Source: an uncultured Pseudomonadota bacterium (lineage in GTDB: Bacteria > Myxococcota_A > UBA796 > GCA-2862545). Taken from it: a stretch of 58,752 nucleotides of DNA. The stretch spans positions 1 through 58,752 of the forward strand of contig CAIOSP010000184.1 of the NCBI GenBank assembly GCA_903861005.1. Reading direction: 5' to 3'. The notes under the pieces were generated by a model, which worked only from the letters and a program-made list of their open reading frames with translations, searched no databases and had not been told where the DNA came from. The stretch's first letter is position 1. Each line of letters opens with the position of its first letter. Made by a program: the position numbers and the translations under genes. Positions 41,445 through 50,237 of the stretch are shown here, one piece after another.

Positions 41445-41746
41445 CAGCACCGTGCGGTCGGATTTTGTCCGCTTGTGATCCGACGCAAAGAAAGTTCAAG
41501 GCACGCGGCCTTGCGGTCGTGTGCCTCGTCCTTGGGGTCGCCGGCCAAAGCCCCGGAGCGTCTGTTCAGACGACCTCGGGAAGGTCTGACCACCCAGGGA
41601 AGGTGGTCGGGGTAGAGCAGGGACCGTGACGTCGACTCGGGGGACGAGGCGGCGGTTTGGTCGTGCTCCGGGGCTGCGGCGACGTGTCCGGCTCCGGGGA
41701 GCCAGGGTCAGCGGGCGCTGACGCCACGTTTGTTACCGGCGTCGAG

Positions 41747-41952
41747 GATCCCGGTCAAGGCTCGCTTTCTCGCGATCGTCGCCGCGATCTCGAACGGCCA
41801 GCCTGGGGACGATCCGCGCCAGTACGATCAGATCGAGCCTTCAAGCGTCACTTCGATCCGGTCGATCCTGTGGAGATCACCCAGATCCTGACGGATCAAG
41901 GCCGATCTTCGACGATCGAAAATAATTACCTGGGGACGATCTGGGGATGATC
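41747..41952. repeat. array of 15 GATC sites, partly 10-base phased, with CTGGGGAYGATC repeats
   Basis: GATC occurs at 41747, 41774, 41786, 41811, 41826, 41831, 41855, 41863, 41875, 41884, 41894, 41904, 41914, 41938 and 41949. Seven of these (41855-41914) are spaced 8, 12, 9, 10, 10 and 10 bases. CTGGGGACGATC is found at 41803 and 41930, and CTGGGGATGATC at 41941. Random expectation is about one GATC per 200-300 bases. The function is unknown. Confidence 0.75.
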
Positions 41953-41959
41953 TCGGCGC

Positions 41960-41980
41960 GGCGCGCGAACAGGGCGCGCC
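41960..41980 (-). terminator. hairpin downstream of the DTDV lipoprotein gene
   Basis: GGCGCGC (41960-41966) pairs with GCGCGCC (41974-41980) around a 7-base loop, 46 bases past the stop of the lipoprotein gene. There is no T-tract. It may end that transcript. Confidence 0.4.
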
Positions 41981-42025
41981 AGCCTCCGTAGACCCCCAGC
42001 CTGTCCCCGGCGGGACGACGGGGAA

Positions 42026-42295
42026 CTAGAGGACGACGTCGGTGTCGGCCACGTCGGTGTCGACGACGTCCGTGTCCAACACATCCGTGTCCGCGACATC
42101 GGTGTCGGCCACGTCCGTGTCCTGGAGAACACCGGTGTCATCCCCACCCGGGCGGGAGGGATCGAGCGGGGGCAGGCCGCCCTGCAGGTCGACGGTCGGG
42201 TCGGTCGATTCGGACTTGGCGACGTCAGACGTTTGGGTGCAGCCACCGAACACGTTGAGCGCGACGAGCAGCACGAGCGAGCGAGACACCGACAT
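42026..42295 (-). CDS. small lipoprotein with DTDV tandem repeats
   Basis: This 89-residue protein has a lipoprotein signal (LVLLVALNVFGGC, Cys19), a Pro/Gly-rich spacer, and a C-terminal half made of five-residue repeats of the type ADTDV. The strongly acidic tail could reach through the cell wall or bind divalent cations; no domain follows it. GGAGG sits 5 bases before the ATG. It begins 56 bases after dnaE2 on the same strand. Confidence 0.8.
   Translation of the reverse strand: MSVSRSLVLLVALNVFGGCTQTSDVAKSESTDPTVDLQGGLPPLDPSRPGGDDTGVLQDTDVADTDVADTDVLDTDVVDTDVADTDVVL
42030..42125 (-). repeat. 15-base tandem repeats coding for (X)DTDV
   Basis: About six imperfect 15-base units of the type GACACCGACGTNGNC encode the acidic tail of the small lipoprotein. 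Such repeats can change copy number by slippage. Confidence 0.7.
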
Positions 42296-42351
42296 CGGAT
42301 CCTCCAAGCGACGCCCACGGCCAGCCAGTGGGGCGGCGGCGACGTAACCGA

Positions 42352-45300
42352 TCATCGGAAGTCGCGCGACGGGGCGTGAAAGTCGTCGGTCTCGGTCACG
42401 GCCCAGGCGTCCTCCAGCAACACGCTGAACGCGCCGTCCTGGCGCTGCAGCTTGCCCTCGACCACCAGCATGGTCGCGTGCGCGATCACCTTGCGTTTAT
42501 CCTCCCAAACGCGTGGCCAAACCACCACATTCGCGAGCCCTGTCTCGTCCTCCAGCGCCAGGAAGACCACGCCCTTGGCCGTGCCGGGCCGCTGACGGCT
42601 GGAGATGAGACCCATCGTGCGGACGCGCGTGTTCGGATCCTGGTGAGGAAGCTCACACAGTCGCAGGGGGTGGTCGCCTCGCGCGGCCAGCAGCTCGCGG
42701 GCGCGCATCGCGGGGTGATCGTCGACCGACAGGCCGGTCGCCCGGTAGTCCGCCTCCAAGGCCTCCAGCGGCGTCTCCTTGGGGAGGGGCGCCACTGGCT
42801 CCCGGCGCGACACCCCGGCGAACAGCGGCATGTCCCACAGGCCTTGCAGGATCCAGACCGCTTGCCGACGGTCGGGGACCAACGACACAAAGGCCTCCGC
42901 GTCCGCCAGGAGCTGGAGCGAGCGCCGATCCAGGCGTGTGCGCCGCGCCAGATCCGGCAGGTCGCGGAACGGCGCCTCCGCGCGCGCCGCCTCCACCGCG
43001 CGGCCGGTGTCCTCAGCCAAGCCGCGGACGAGGCGCAGCCCCAAACGAAGCGACGCCCGCCCGTCCCCGTCGGGCTCCAGCGTGCAGTCCCAGGCCGAGC
43101 ACGTCACGTCCACCGGCCGCGCCTCGACCCCGTGGCGCTGCGCGTCCAGCACCAGCGTGCGCGGGCTGTAAAAACCCATGGGCTGGCTGTTGATCAGGCC
43201 CGCGCAGAAGGCCTCCGGGTAGTGGCACTTGAGCCAGCCCGACACGTAGACCAGCAGCGCGAAGCTGGCCGAGTGGCTCTCCGGGAAGCCGTACTCGCCA
43301 AAGCCCTTGATCTGCTCGACGATCGCCTCGCAGAATGGGTCAGGTATGCCTTTGGCCTTCATGCCGGCGATCAGCCGCTCGCCCATGCCGTCGAGCGTGC
43401 CCCGCCGACGCCACGCGCCCATCGCCCGGCGAAGCGCGTCCGCCTCGCCCGGCGTGAAGCCGCCGACCGCCACCGCGATCTGCATCACCTGCTCCTGGAA
43501 GAGCGGGATCCCCAGCGTGCGCGCCAGGATGGGCTCAAGCGCGGGGTGCGCGTAGGTGACAGGCTCCTCGCCGCAGCGGCGCCGCAGGTAGGGGTGGACC
43601 ATGCCGCCCTGGATCGGCCCCGGCCGCACGATCGCCACCTCGATCACTAGGTCGTAGAAGCAGGCGGGCTTGAGGCGCGGGAGCATGGACTGCTGCGCGC
43701 GGCTCTCGATCTGAAAGACGCCCACGGTGTCGGCGGCCTGGAACATCTGGTAGACCGCCGGGTCCTCCGCGGGCACGGTGTGCAGCTCCACCCGGCGGCC
43801 GTAGGCGTCCGCGATCAGGTCGAACCCCTTGCGGATCGCGGTCAGCATGCCCAGCGCGAGCAGGTCGACCTTCACGAACCCCAGGCCCTCCACCCCGTAC
43901 TTGTCCCACTGCACCACCGTGCGATCGGCCATGCTGGCGGGCTCGACCGGCACCAGCTCGACCACGTCGCCCTCGGCGATCACGAACCCGCCGGAGTGGA
44001 TGCCCAGATGCCGCGGGAAGCCCGAGATCTGCTCGCACATCGCCAGCGTCCACTTGAGCTGCGCCGACTGCGGATCCAGGCCCACGTCCCACACCTCCTC
44101 AGGCGCCTCGAACACCAGCTTGCTCGACCAGCGGCTGAACAAGGACGCCAGCCGGTCGACCTGGTCGAGCGACATGCCGAACACCTTGCCCACGTCCCGC
44201 ACGGAGCTGCGCGACCGGTACACGATGATCTCGTTGACCATGGCGGCGCGCTCGCGGCCGTAGCGCGCATAGACGTACTGGATGACCTCCTCGCGGCGCT
44301 CGTGCTCAAAGTCGACGTCGATGTCGGGCGGCTCGGCCCGCTCCGGGGAGATGAAGCGCTCGAACAGCAGCGACGCACGCGCCGGATCCACGCTGGTCAC
44401 GCCCAACACGTAGCAGACCGCCGAATTGGCCGCCGACCCACGCCCCTGACACAAGATCCCGCGCTCGCGCGCCCAGGCGACGATGTCGTTCACGGTGAGG
44501 AAGTAGGACGGGAAGTCGAGCTGCTCGATGATCGCCAGCTCGTGGTCGACCTGCGCGCGCACCGTGTCCGGGACGCCATCCGGGTATCGGCCCGGCACCG
44601 CCCGCTCGACCAGATGCCGCAGCCAGGCCATCGGCGTCCAGCCCTCCGGCACCACCTCCGGCGGGTAGCGGTAGGCCAGCTCCGACAGGCGGAACGCGCA
44701 CCGCTCGGCCACGTCCACCGTCCGGGCGACCGCCCCCGGCACGTCGCCGTAGCGGGCCCAGAACACGTCCGGCGACAGCAGGTGGCGCTCCGCGTTGCCC
44801 AGCAGCGCCTTGCCCGCCCGGCCCAGGGTGGTCTTGCGGCGGATGCAGGTCATCACGTCCGCCAGCTGCCGACGGCCCGGGTCATGGAAGAGCACGTCGT
44901 TGGACGCGACCACGGGCCGCCCCAGCGCCCGCGACAGGGCCAGCGCGCGCGTGGTCCGCGCCGCGTCCGTCGGCGTACCCGCCCGCGACAGCACCACCTC
45001 CAGCGACGACCCAAACGCGTCGCGCGCCGGGCCCGCCTGCGCCGCGGTCCACCCATCCGTCAGCAGGCAGGTCAGGCCGTCGGCCGCGCCCAGCAGCTCG
45101 GCCTCCGTCACCACCGCGCGCCCCTTGTTCGCCGCGTGCCGTGCTCGGGTCAGCAGGCGACACAGCCTCGCCCAGCCCACCTTGGACTCCGCGAGCAGCA
45201 CCACCGGCGCCCGATCGGCGACCGTCACCGTCGCCCCGCACAGCAGCGGCACCCCCGCCCGCACCGCCGCCGTGTGCGCCTGCGGCAGCCCGTACACGGC

Positions 45301-45426
45301 GTCGCGGTCCGTGATGGCCAGGTGGCTGAGCCCGAGCGAGGACGCCGCGTCCACCAGCTCCTCGGGGTGCGAGGCGCCGTGGAGGAGTGAGAAGCCCGAC
45401 CGGCAGATCAGCTCAGCGTAGCGCAT
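42352..45426 (-). CDS. dnaE2: error-prone DNA polymerase III alpha subunit
   Basis: This 1024-residue protein starts with a PHP domain (about 1-200), followed by the C-family polymerase core with PPDIDVDFEHERREEV (catalytic Asp368 and Asp370), GRGSAANSAVCYVLG, GIHSGGFVI and the FPESHSASFALLVY fingers region, and ends in an OB-fold. SPERAEPPDIDV and HPALEPILARTLGIPLFQEQVMQIA are typical of DnaE2 rather than DnaE1, as is the length. DnaE2 carries out mutagenic lesion bypass in the SOS response, normally with ImuB and ImuA; neither gene is beside it here. A palindromic SOS box overlaps its promoter. Confidence 0.95.
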   Translation of the reverse strand: MRYAELICRSGFSLLHGASHPEELVDAASSLGLSHLAITDRDAVYGLPQAHTAAVRAGVPLLCGATVTVADRAPVVLLAESKVGWARLCRLLTRARHAANKGRAVVTEAELLGAADGLTCLLTDGWTAAQAGPARDAFGSSLEVVLSRAGTPTDAARTTRALALSRALGRPVVASNDVLFHDPGRRQLADVMTCIRRKTTLGRAGKALLGNAERHLLSPDVFWARYGDVPGAVARTVDVAERCAFRLSELAYRYPPEVVPEGWTPMAWLRHLVERAVPGRYPDGVPDTVRAQVDHELAIIEQLDFPSYFLTVNDIVAWARERGILCQGRGSAANSAVCYVLGVTSVDPARASLLFERFISPERAEPPDIDVDFEHERREEVIQYVYARYGRERAAMVNEIIVYRSRSSVRDVGKVFGMSLDQVDRLASLFSRWSSKLVFEAPEEVWDVGLDPQSAQLKWTLAMCEQISGFPRHLGIHSGGFVIAEGDVVELVPVEPASMADRTVVQWDKYGVEGLGFVKVDLLALGMLTAIRKGFDLIADAYGRRVELHTVPAEDPAVYQMFQAADTVGVFQIESRAQQSMLPRLKPACFYDLVIEVAIVRPGPIQGGMVHPYLRRRCGEEPVTYAHPALEPILARTLGIPLFQEQVMQIAVAVGGFTPGEADALRRAMGAWRRRGTLDGMGERLIAGMKAKGIPDPFCEAIVEQIKGFGEYGFPESHSASFALLVYVSGWLKCHYPEAFCAGLINSQPMGFYSPRTLVLDAQRHGVEARPVDVTCSAWDCTLEPDGDGRASLRLGLRLVRGLAEDTGRAVEAARAEAPFRDLPDLARRTRLDRRSLQLLADAEAFVSLVPDRRQAVWILQGLWDMPLFAGVSRREPVAPLPKETPLEALEADYRATGLSVDDHPAMRARELLAARGDHPLRLCELPHQDPNTRVRTMGLISSRQRPGTAKGVVFLALEDETGLANVVVWPRVWEDKRKVIAHATMLVVEGKLQRQDGAFSVLLEDAWAVTETDDFHAPSRDFR

Positions 45427-45430
45427 CCCA

Positions 45431-45445
45431 TGAACATACGTTCAG
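45431..45445. promoter_or_regulatory. LexA (SOS) box of dnaE2
   Basis: TGAACATACGTTCAG contains the perfect 14-base palindrome TGAACATACGTTCA (45431-45444). It has the GAAC-N4-GTTC form of Gram-positive SOS boxes and is close to the Myxococcus LexA consensus. It lies 4 bases upstream of the dnaE2 ATG and covers the -10. Confidence 0.85.
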
Positions 45446-45461
45446 TGCGCTCGCTTGTCCA
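45433..45461 (-). promoter_or_regulatory. dnaE2 promoter, probably leaderless
   Basis: TGGACA (45461-45456), 17-base spacer, TATGTT (45438-45433) on the minus strand. Only 6 bases separate the -10 from the ATG, so the mRNA would start at or next to the start codon. No ribosome site is present, in line with leaderless translation. Confidence 0.65.
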
Positions 45462-45512
45462 GCGCTCCCCGCGGCGCGACCCATGCGCGCCGCCAGGGGA
45501 GCCTGTGCCAGA

Positions 45513-46799
45513 CTACTTCGGCTCGACGAAGGGAACGCCGCACTCGATGGTGCCGTTCTCGGCCTTCTTGATGTCAGGCAGGTACGCGGTGGTCCAGTTG
45601 TCCTTCTTGAACTTGTCGACCGAGAAGTGGCCGCGCACGTAGAAGCGGGACGTGGAGTCGCCGGCGTCGAACATCAGGTTGAACGTGCCGGTGGCGGCGC
45701 CGCCGACCGTCAGATCCGAGTCCTTGTCGAACTCAACCCAGGAGTAGTCCAGCTCGACCCAGCCGTCGTAGCCGGCGGCCTTGCCGTCCGACTCGCGCCA
45801 CTCGTTGCCGTGCACGCGAGGGCGCACGCCAGGCAGCGTGTCCGTGGCCGCAGGGACGCCAAAGGCCTCGAGCTCGGCCTGGACCTCGTCGGCGATGCCG
45901 TCAGCCCGCTCCTTCACGCCCGCCAGGCACTCGGCCTGGTTGTTGTACTTGGGACGGGACACCGGGTACGGGTACTCGGAGCCGTCAGGCGGGCACCACA
46001 GCAGGTCGGCCGCCTGGACGTTGATCGTGCCGCTGAGCGGGTCGATCGGGTTCAGGTAGGTCGACGGATCGCCGAACAGCGTGGAGCGCGACGTGAAGCC
46101 GTCGTCCGCGAACTTGCCCGCGCCGTACCCGGCCTCCCACTGGTCCGGGAGGAACCACTGGCTCTGGGGATTGCGCGGGTCGAACTGGAAGCTGCCGGCG
46201 TTGAGCATGTAGAGCTGCCCGCCCGCCTGAGCGCCGGTGAGGTCCTTGGACCACTCGGCGATCCAGTCCCCGTCGACGTCCTGCGAGGTGACCTCGCCCG
46301 AGGCGGCGTCCTGGACGCACTGCGTGGGCTGGAAGTCAGGGTTCACGACAAACGCGAACCGGAAGTCCTGGCCGCCAGGCATGTGCTGGTGGAAGCCGAT
46401 CTGGATGTCGCCCTCGGACGTGACGATGGCCTCGCCGCGCCAGGGGTCCAGCTTGCCGCCGAGCACGTAGTAGCCGGTGTCGCCCAGCCAGGTCTCATGG
46501 GCGGGCGGCCAAAGCGGCGACGCGTCCTTGTCGCCCGGGCAGATCTGAGCGCGGTCCGGCAGGCGAAGCGCGTCGATCTCCTTCTGCTTGGTCACATCGG
46601 TGAACTCACGGCAGTCGATCGGCGGACGGAGCTCAAAGCCGTCGGTCGTGCCGAACGCGGCGATGTCGAGCTTGCCCTTGTCCACGGTCGGCGAATTGGT
46701 CGACGACAGGAAGACCGTGAAGTCACCCTCATCGATATGGGCGTTCTGAGGAGCACAACCGACAAGAAGGAACGGCAGGAGGAGATGCACGCGACGCAT
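45513..46799 (-). CDS. large hypothetical lipoprotein
   Basis: This 428-residue protein has a lipoprotein signal (LLLPFLLVGCAPQ) and no linker. The mature part is rich in Trp, Asp and Pro, with several Cys (DCREF, ICPGDKD, LWCPPDG), a His-containing IGFHQHMPGGQDFRFAF stretch and a C-terminal beta-rich region (ATGTFNLMFDAGDSTSRFYV). No family is recognised. GGAG lies 6 bases before the ATG at 46799. It is transcribed away from the cellulose operon, so a link to the envelope or matrix is possible. Confidence 0.8.
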   Translation of the reverse strand: MRRVHLLLPFLLVGCAPQNAHIDEGDFTVFLSSTNSPTVDKGKLDIAAFGTTDGFELRPPIDCREFTDVTKQKEIDALRLPDRAQICPGDKDASPLWPPAHETWLGDTGYYVLGGKLDPWRGEAIVTSEGDIQIGFHQHMPGGQDFRFAFVVNPDFQPTQCVQDAASGEVTSQDVDGDWIAEWSKDLTGAQAGGQLYMLNAGSFQFDPRNPQSQWFLPDQWEAGYGAGKFADDGFTSRSTLFGDPSTYLNPIDPLSGTINVQAADLLWCPPDGSEYPYPVSRPKYNNQAECLAGVKERADGIADEVQAELEAFGVPAATDTLPGVRPRVHGNEWRESDGKAAGYDGWVELDYSWVEFDKDSDLTVGGAATGTFNLMFDAGDSTSRFYVRGHFSVDKFKKDNWTTAYLPDIKKAENGTIECGVPFVEPK

Positions 46800-47173
46800 G
46801 GGAACTCCGCGGACAGACGGCGACAGCGCCCCATACTCGCCCACGCGGCTGTCGGTCAACCCAGCACATGCCCAACTAGCGAGGTTCCACACGCGCTCGA
46901 CATCGAAAGCTGGGCTCGCTGGATCCGTCTGCGGAAAGTCCGCACGCGATTGTGGCCCTTCCTACGGATGCAAACGGACACCTCGCCCCCCAACTCCAAA
47001 CGGCGCGGGACCCGCCGCGAAAGATACTGATCGCTCGCAACGCGGTGAAACCGAGGCTTTCCAGCCGATCGCCTCGCTACCGCATGGGAACACTTTGGCC
47101 CGCGCTGGACAATCGGAGCGGCGGGTATAAAAACGCACGCTGCGCACCTCTCTGCGCACTGGGAAGAAGCACG
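46800..47173. other. divergent gap between the lipoprotein and cellulose operons
   Basis: This 374-base region holds the lipoprotein promoter and, on the plus strand, TATAAA at 47126-47131 as a likely -10 for bcsA. Only a poorly spaced TGGACA (47106-47111, 14-base spacer) is available as a -35. I see no c-di-GMP riboswitch, leader peptide or terminator. A small hairpin GCGGA/TCCGC lies near 46931-46943. Confidence 0.5.
46830..46859 (-). promoter_or_regulatory. promoter of the large lipoprotein gene
   Basis: TTGACC (46859-46854), 18-base spacer, TATGGG (46835-46830) on the minus strand, with the start codon about 30 bases downstream. Confidence 0.5.
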
Positions 47174-50100
47174 ATGAGCGATCTCTCGACACTTGCCGGG
47201 GGAGCCACGGGTCCGTTTGGGGATGGTGGCGCCGCAGGCCCTGCGCGTCGCTCACGCACCTTGGTCGATCGCATCGTCGCGAACCGCACGCTGATGCAGC
47301 TCGTCACGGCGATGACGCTGCTCGCCGTCCTCATCTACGGCACCGCCACGTTCCCGCTTGAGTCGCACGTCGTCCTGAGCCTGATCGCCGTGGCCACCGC
47401 CCTCGTGATCACCCGGCTCTACCCGCAGTACCGGCTGGTCTCGGTCATCCTGTCGATCGCCATCAGCCTCCGCTACATCATCTGGCGCGGCCTGGAGACG
47501 CTCAACCTCAACGACGGCCCCCTCAACGCCACCGTCTCGGTCATCCTGTACGCGGCCGAGGTCTACACGGTCTTCGTGCTGGTCGGCGGCTACTTCCAGA
47601 CCTCGATCTTCCTCGACCGCAAGCCGGTCGCCATCCCGACGGATCCGGACAAGCTCCCCACCGTCGACGTGATGATCCCGTCCTACAACGAGTCGGTCGA
47701 GATCGTGCGCCGCACGCTCGTGGCCGCCGTCGCCATGGACTACCCCAAGAAGATCGTCTACCTGCTCGATGACGGTCGCAGGCCTGAGATGAAGGAGCTC
47801 GCGGCGGAGTGTGGGGCCCAGTACATCACCCGCCCCGACAACAAGCACGCCAAGGCCGGCAACATCAACCACGCCATGCAGCACACGGACGGGGAGCTGA
47901 TCGCGTTCTTCGACGCCGACCACTCGCCCACCGCGTCCTTCCTGCTGCTGACGGTTGGGTTCTTCCTCGAGAACAAGAACCTGGGCCTCGCGCAGACGCC
48001 GCACCACTTCTACAACCCGGACCCGTTCCACCGGAACCTGTACGTCGCCCGCCAGGTACCGCCCGAGCAGAACCTGTTCTACCACCTGATCCAGGTGTCG
48101 AACGACTTCTGGAACTCTGCGTTCTTCTGCGGCTCGTGCGCCGTCATGCGCCGCAGCGCGCTGGAAGGCGTGGGCGGCATCGCGGTCGAGACGGTCACCG
48201 AGGACGCCCACACCGCCATGAAGGTGCAGGCGGACGGCTGGGACACGGCCTACCTGAACATCCCCCAGGCCGCCGGCCTCGCGACCGAGCGCTTCAGCGA
48301 CTACGTCGGCCAGCGCATCCGCTGGGCGCGCGGCATGGCGCAGATCCTGCGCATGGATCCGCCCTTCCTCAAGCGCGGCCTGACCTGGTACCAGCGCGTC
48401 AACTACACGTACGCGGCGACGCACTTCTTCTTCGGCCTGCCGCGCCTCGTGTTCCTCGTCTCGCCGATGACCTACCTGATCTTCGGGCTCAACCCGTTGG
48501 GCGAGGACATCCGGATCGTGATGCTGTACGCGATGCCGCATCTGGCGCTCGCGTACATCAACGCAAGCGCCGCGCACCGCAACCAGCGCCACACGTTCTG
48601 GCCTGAGGTCTATGAGACCGCGATCGCGCCGTACACCGCGCTCGTCACCACGCTCGCGCTCATGTTCCCCAAGCGCGCGCGCTTCAACGTGACGCCCAAG
48701 GGCGCGCAGGTCGACGCCACCACGTTCAACTGGCGCGCGGTGTGGTTCAACCTCGCGCTGTTCATGCTGGGCGTCGCCGCCATCCCGTTCGCCATCCTCC
48801 GCGGGATCCACTCGCCGCCCGAGAAGCTGACGCTCCTGATCGTCATGATCTGGAACCTCTACAACTTGGCGCTGCTGGGTGCTGCCATCGCCGTCGCCAT
48901 CGAGCGCCCGCAGCGTCGCCAGTCGCACCGCATCCCGGTGTCGTACCCGTTGATCGCGGTCGAGGCGCCCGACGTCACCACGATGGAGAACGGCGACCAC
49001 CCCGACTCCGAGATCGAGGAGCTCTCCGAGGACAGCTACGCGCCGGTCGAAGGCGTCGACCCGGCGAACGTGTTCCGCGACTCGCAGCATGACCTCGGCC
49101 GCGGCGCCGAGACCTCCGAGGTGAGCTTCGGCTCGCAGGACCGCCCCGTCCCGTCGCTCATGCCCAGCGACAACGCGCTGCCTGAGGGCAGCTGGCGCGC
49201 CACCGGCCAGTCCATCGACGTGTCCGAAGGCGGCGTCCGCTTCCTGCTCGGCCGCGGCAGCGAGGTCCCGCGCTTCCTCAACGTCACCATCCTGTCCGAC
49301 CGTGGCGACCGGGTGACCGTCCCCGCCGAGGCCCTGGGCGCCTGGGCCACCGACAAGGGCACCGTGGTGCGCGGCCGCTTCCTGCACGTGGCCGACGGCC
49401 AGATGCAGAGCCTGATCCGCCTGATGTTCTCCAACCCGAACGCGTGGACCGGCGACGTGTACGCCTCCGACAACCCCGTGTCGGCTTTCGTGAACGTGAT
49501 CACCGCGCCCGTGCGCGCGGTCGCCTACTGGCTCGGCCTGCTCCGCCCGCCGCCCGAGTACACGGACGAGCCGGACGACGCGGAGACCGTGAACCGCCCG
49601 GTCATCACGTGCTTCCACTGCGGCGGCGTGCTGCTGCGCCCCATGCCCGTCTGCCCGCACTGCACCGAGCCCCTGGCCAACGTGCCCGAGGCCGAGGACG
49701 CGCGCGTCGCATGGGAGTCCTTCCAGATGGCGGCGCAGTCGCGCGGGGGCGTCACCGCCTACCTGTGGCCTGGTCTGCTCCTGACCCTCGCGGTCATTGT
49801 GGCCGTCAGCAGCGGCCGACTGTGGCCCACGCCCAACCCCGACACGTCCACCACGGCGGGGCTGGACCAGAAGTATGACCTGTCCGCCGAGGACGGCGCC
49901 GATCTGGCCGCAGACCTGGAGAAGGCCATCCACGCCAACCAAGCCGTACGCGGCGAGTGGGGCGCCCAGATCTCCGCGATGCGCGCCATCTACCCGCGCG
50001 CGCAGGACCCGGTGGAGCATATCTACTCGGGCCCCAAGGTCGACATGCTGGCCAACAACCTGTTCCGCCTCCACGAGATCGAGTCCGAGTACCGCCGCGC

Positions 50101-50185
50101 CGTGCAGGAACACCGCACGCCGCCGTCCGGGCTGACCTCCGAAGTCCAGCGCATCCGCGCCGAGCTCGACAAGCTGCGCGACTAA
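47174..50185 (+). CDS. bcsA: cellulose synthase catalytic subunit with PilZ, zinc ribbon and helical tail
   Basis: This 1003-residue inner-membrane protein has N-terminal helices, then the GT2 core: MIPSYNESVEIV, LLDDGRRPEM, DADHSPTASF (DxD), TEDAHTAMK (TED) and QRIRWARGM (QxxRW), then more helices. The PilZ signature is RQSHR (582-586) and DVSEGG (from 682), so c-di-GMP control is expected, but 95 mostly acidic residues separate the two halves. After PilZ come CxxC-CxxC (Cys813, 816, 827, 830), another membrane helix (about 863-881) and a helical tail. It polymerises UDP-glucose and extrudes the chain. The ATG has GGGAAG upstream; longer open frames upstream are unsupported. Confidence 0.95.
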   Translation: MSDLSTLAGGATGPFGDGGAAGPARRSRTLVDRIVANRTLMQLVTAMTLLAVLIYGTATFPLESHVVLSLIAVATALVITRLYPQYRLVSVILSIAISLRYIIWRGLETLNLNDGPLNATVSVILYAAEVYTVFVLVGGYFQTSIFLDRKPVAIPTDPDKLPTVDVMIPSYNESVEIVRRTLVAAVAMDYPKKIVYLLDDGRRPEMKELAAECGAQYITRPDNKHAKAGNINHAMQHTDGELIAFFDADHSPTASFLLLTVGFFLENKNLGLAQTPHHFYNPDPFHRNLYVARQVPPEQNLFYHLIQVSNDFWNSAFFCGSCAVMRRSALEGVGGIAVETVTEDAHTAMKVQADGWDTAYLNIPQAAGLATERFSDYVGQRIRWARGMAQILRMDPPFLKRGLTWYQRVNYTYAATHFFFGLPRLVFLVSPMTYLIFGLNPLGEDIRIVMLYAMPHLALAYINASAAHRNQRHTFWPEVYETAIAPYTALVTTLALMFPKRARFNVTPKGAQVDATTFNWRAVWFNLALFMLGVAAIPFAILRGIHSPPEKLTLLIVMIWNLYNLALLGAAIAVAIERPQRRQSHRIPVSYPLIAVEAPDVTTMENGDHPDSEIEELSEDSYAPVEGVDPANVFRDSQHDLGRGAETSEVSFGSQDRPVPSLMPSDNALPEGSWRATGQSIDVSEGGVRFLLGRGSEVPRFLNVTILSDRGDRVTVPAEALGAWATDKGTVVRGRFLHVADGQMQSLIRLMFSNPNAWTGDVYASDNPVSAFVNVITAPVRAVAYWLGLLRPPPEYTDEPDDAETVNRPVITCFHCGGVLLRPMPVCPHCTEPLANVPEAEDARVAWESFQMAAQSRGGVTAYLWPGLLLTLAVIVAVSSGRLWPTPNPDTSTTAGLDQKYDLSAEDGADLAADLEKAIHANQAVRGEWGAQISAMRAIYPRAQDPVEHIYSGPKVDMLANNLFRLHEIESEYRRAVQEHRTPPSGLTSEVQRIRAELDKLRD

Positions 50186-50237
50186 ACCTCGCGCCGCGAC
50201 ACCTCACTTCAGTTCCACCTGCTTCCCACGGTACGTC

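Larger units (their letters stand above)
41398..42025. other. non-coding gap of 628 bases
   Basis: No gene is convincing here. The gap holds a candidate promoter/SOS-like site near 41425-41444, a hairpin GACCACC/GGTGGTC (41588-41594 with 41602-41608), a dense GATC array (41747-41952) and a GC-rich hairpin (41960-41980). An open frame at 41657-41950 (+) lacks a ribosome site and homology. Base composition is lower in GC than the flanking genes, with a short AT-rich spot (AAAATAATTA) near 41919-41928. Confidence 0.6.

Noticed and set aside
41657-41950. 97-codon open frame in the GATC-rich gap
   Set aside because: There is no ribosome site, no homology, mixed third-position composition and an unusual start context; the GATC pattern explains the sequence better.
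46800-47173. Possible c-di-GMP riboswitch upstream of bcsA
   Set aside because: I looked for the conserved GEMM core and paired arms and did not find them; control through the PilZ domain is enough.
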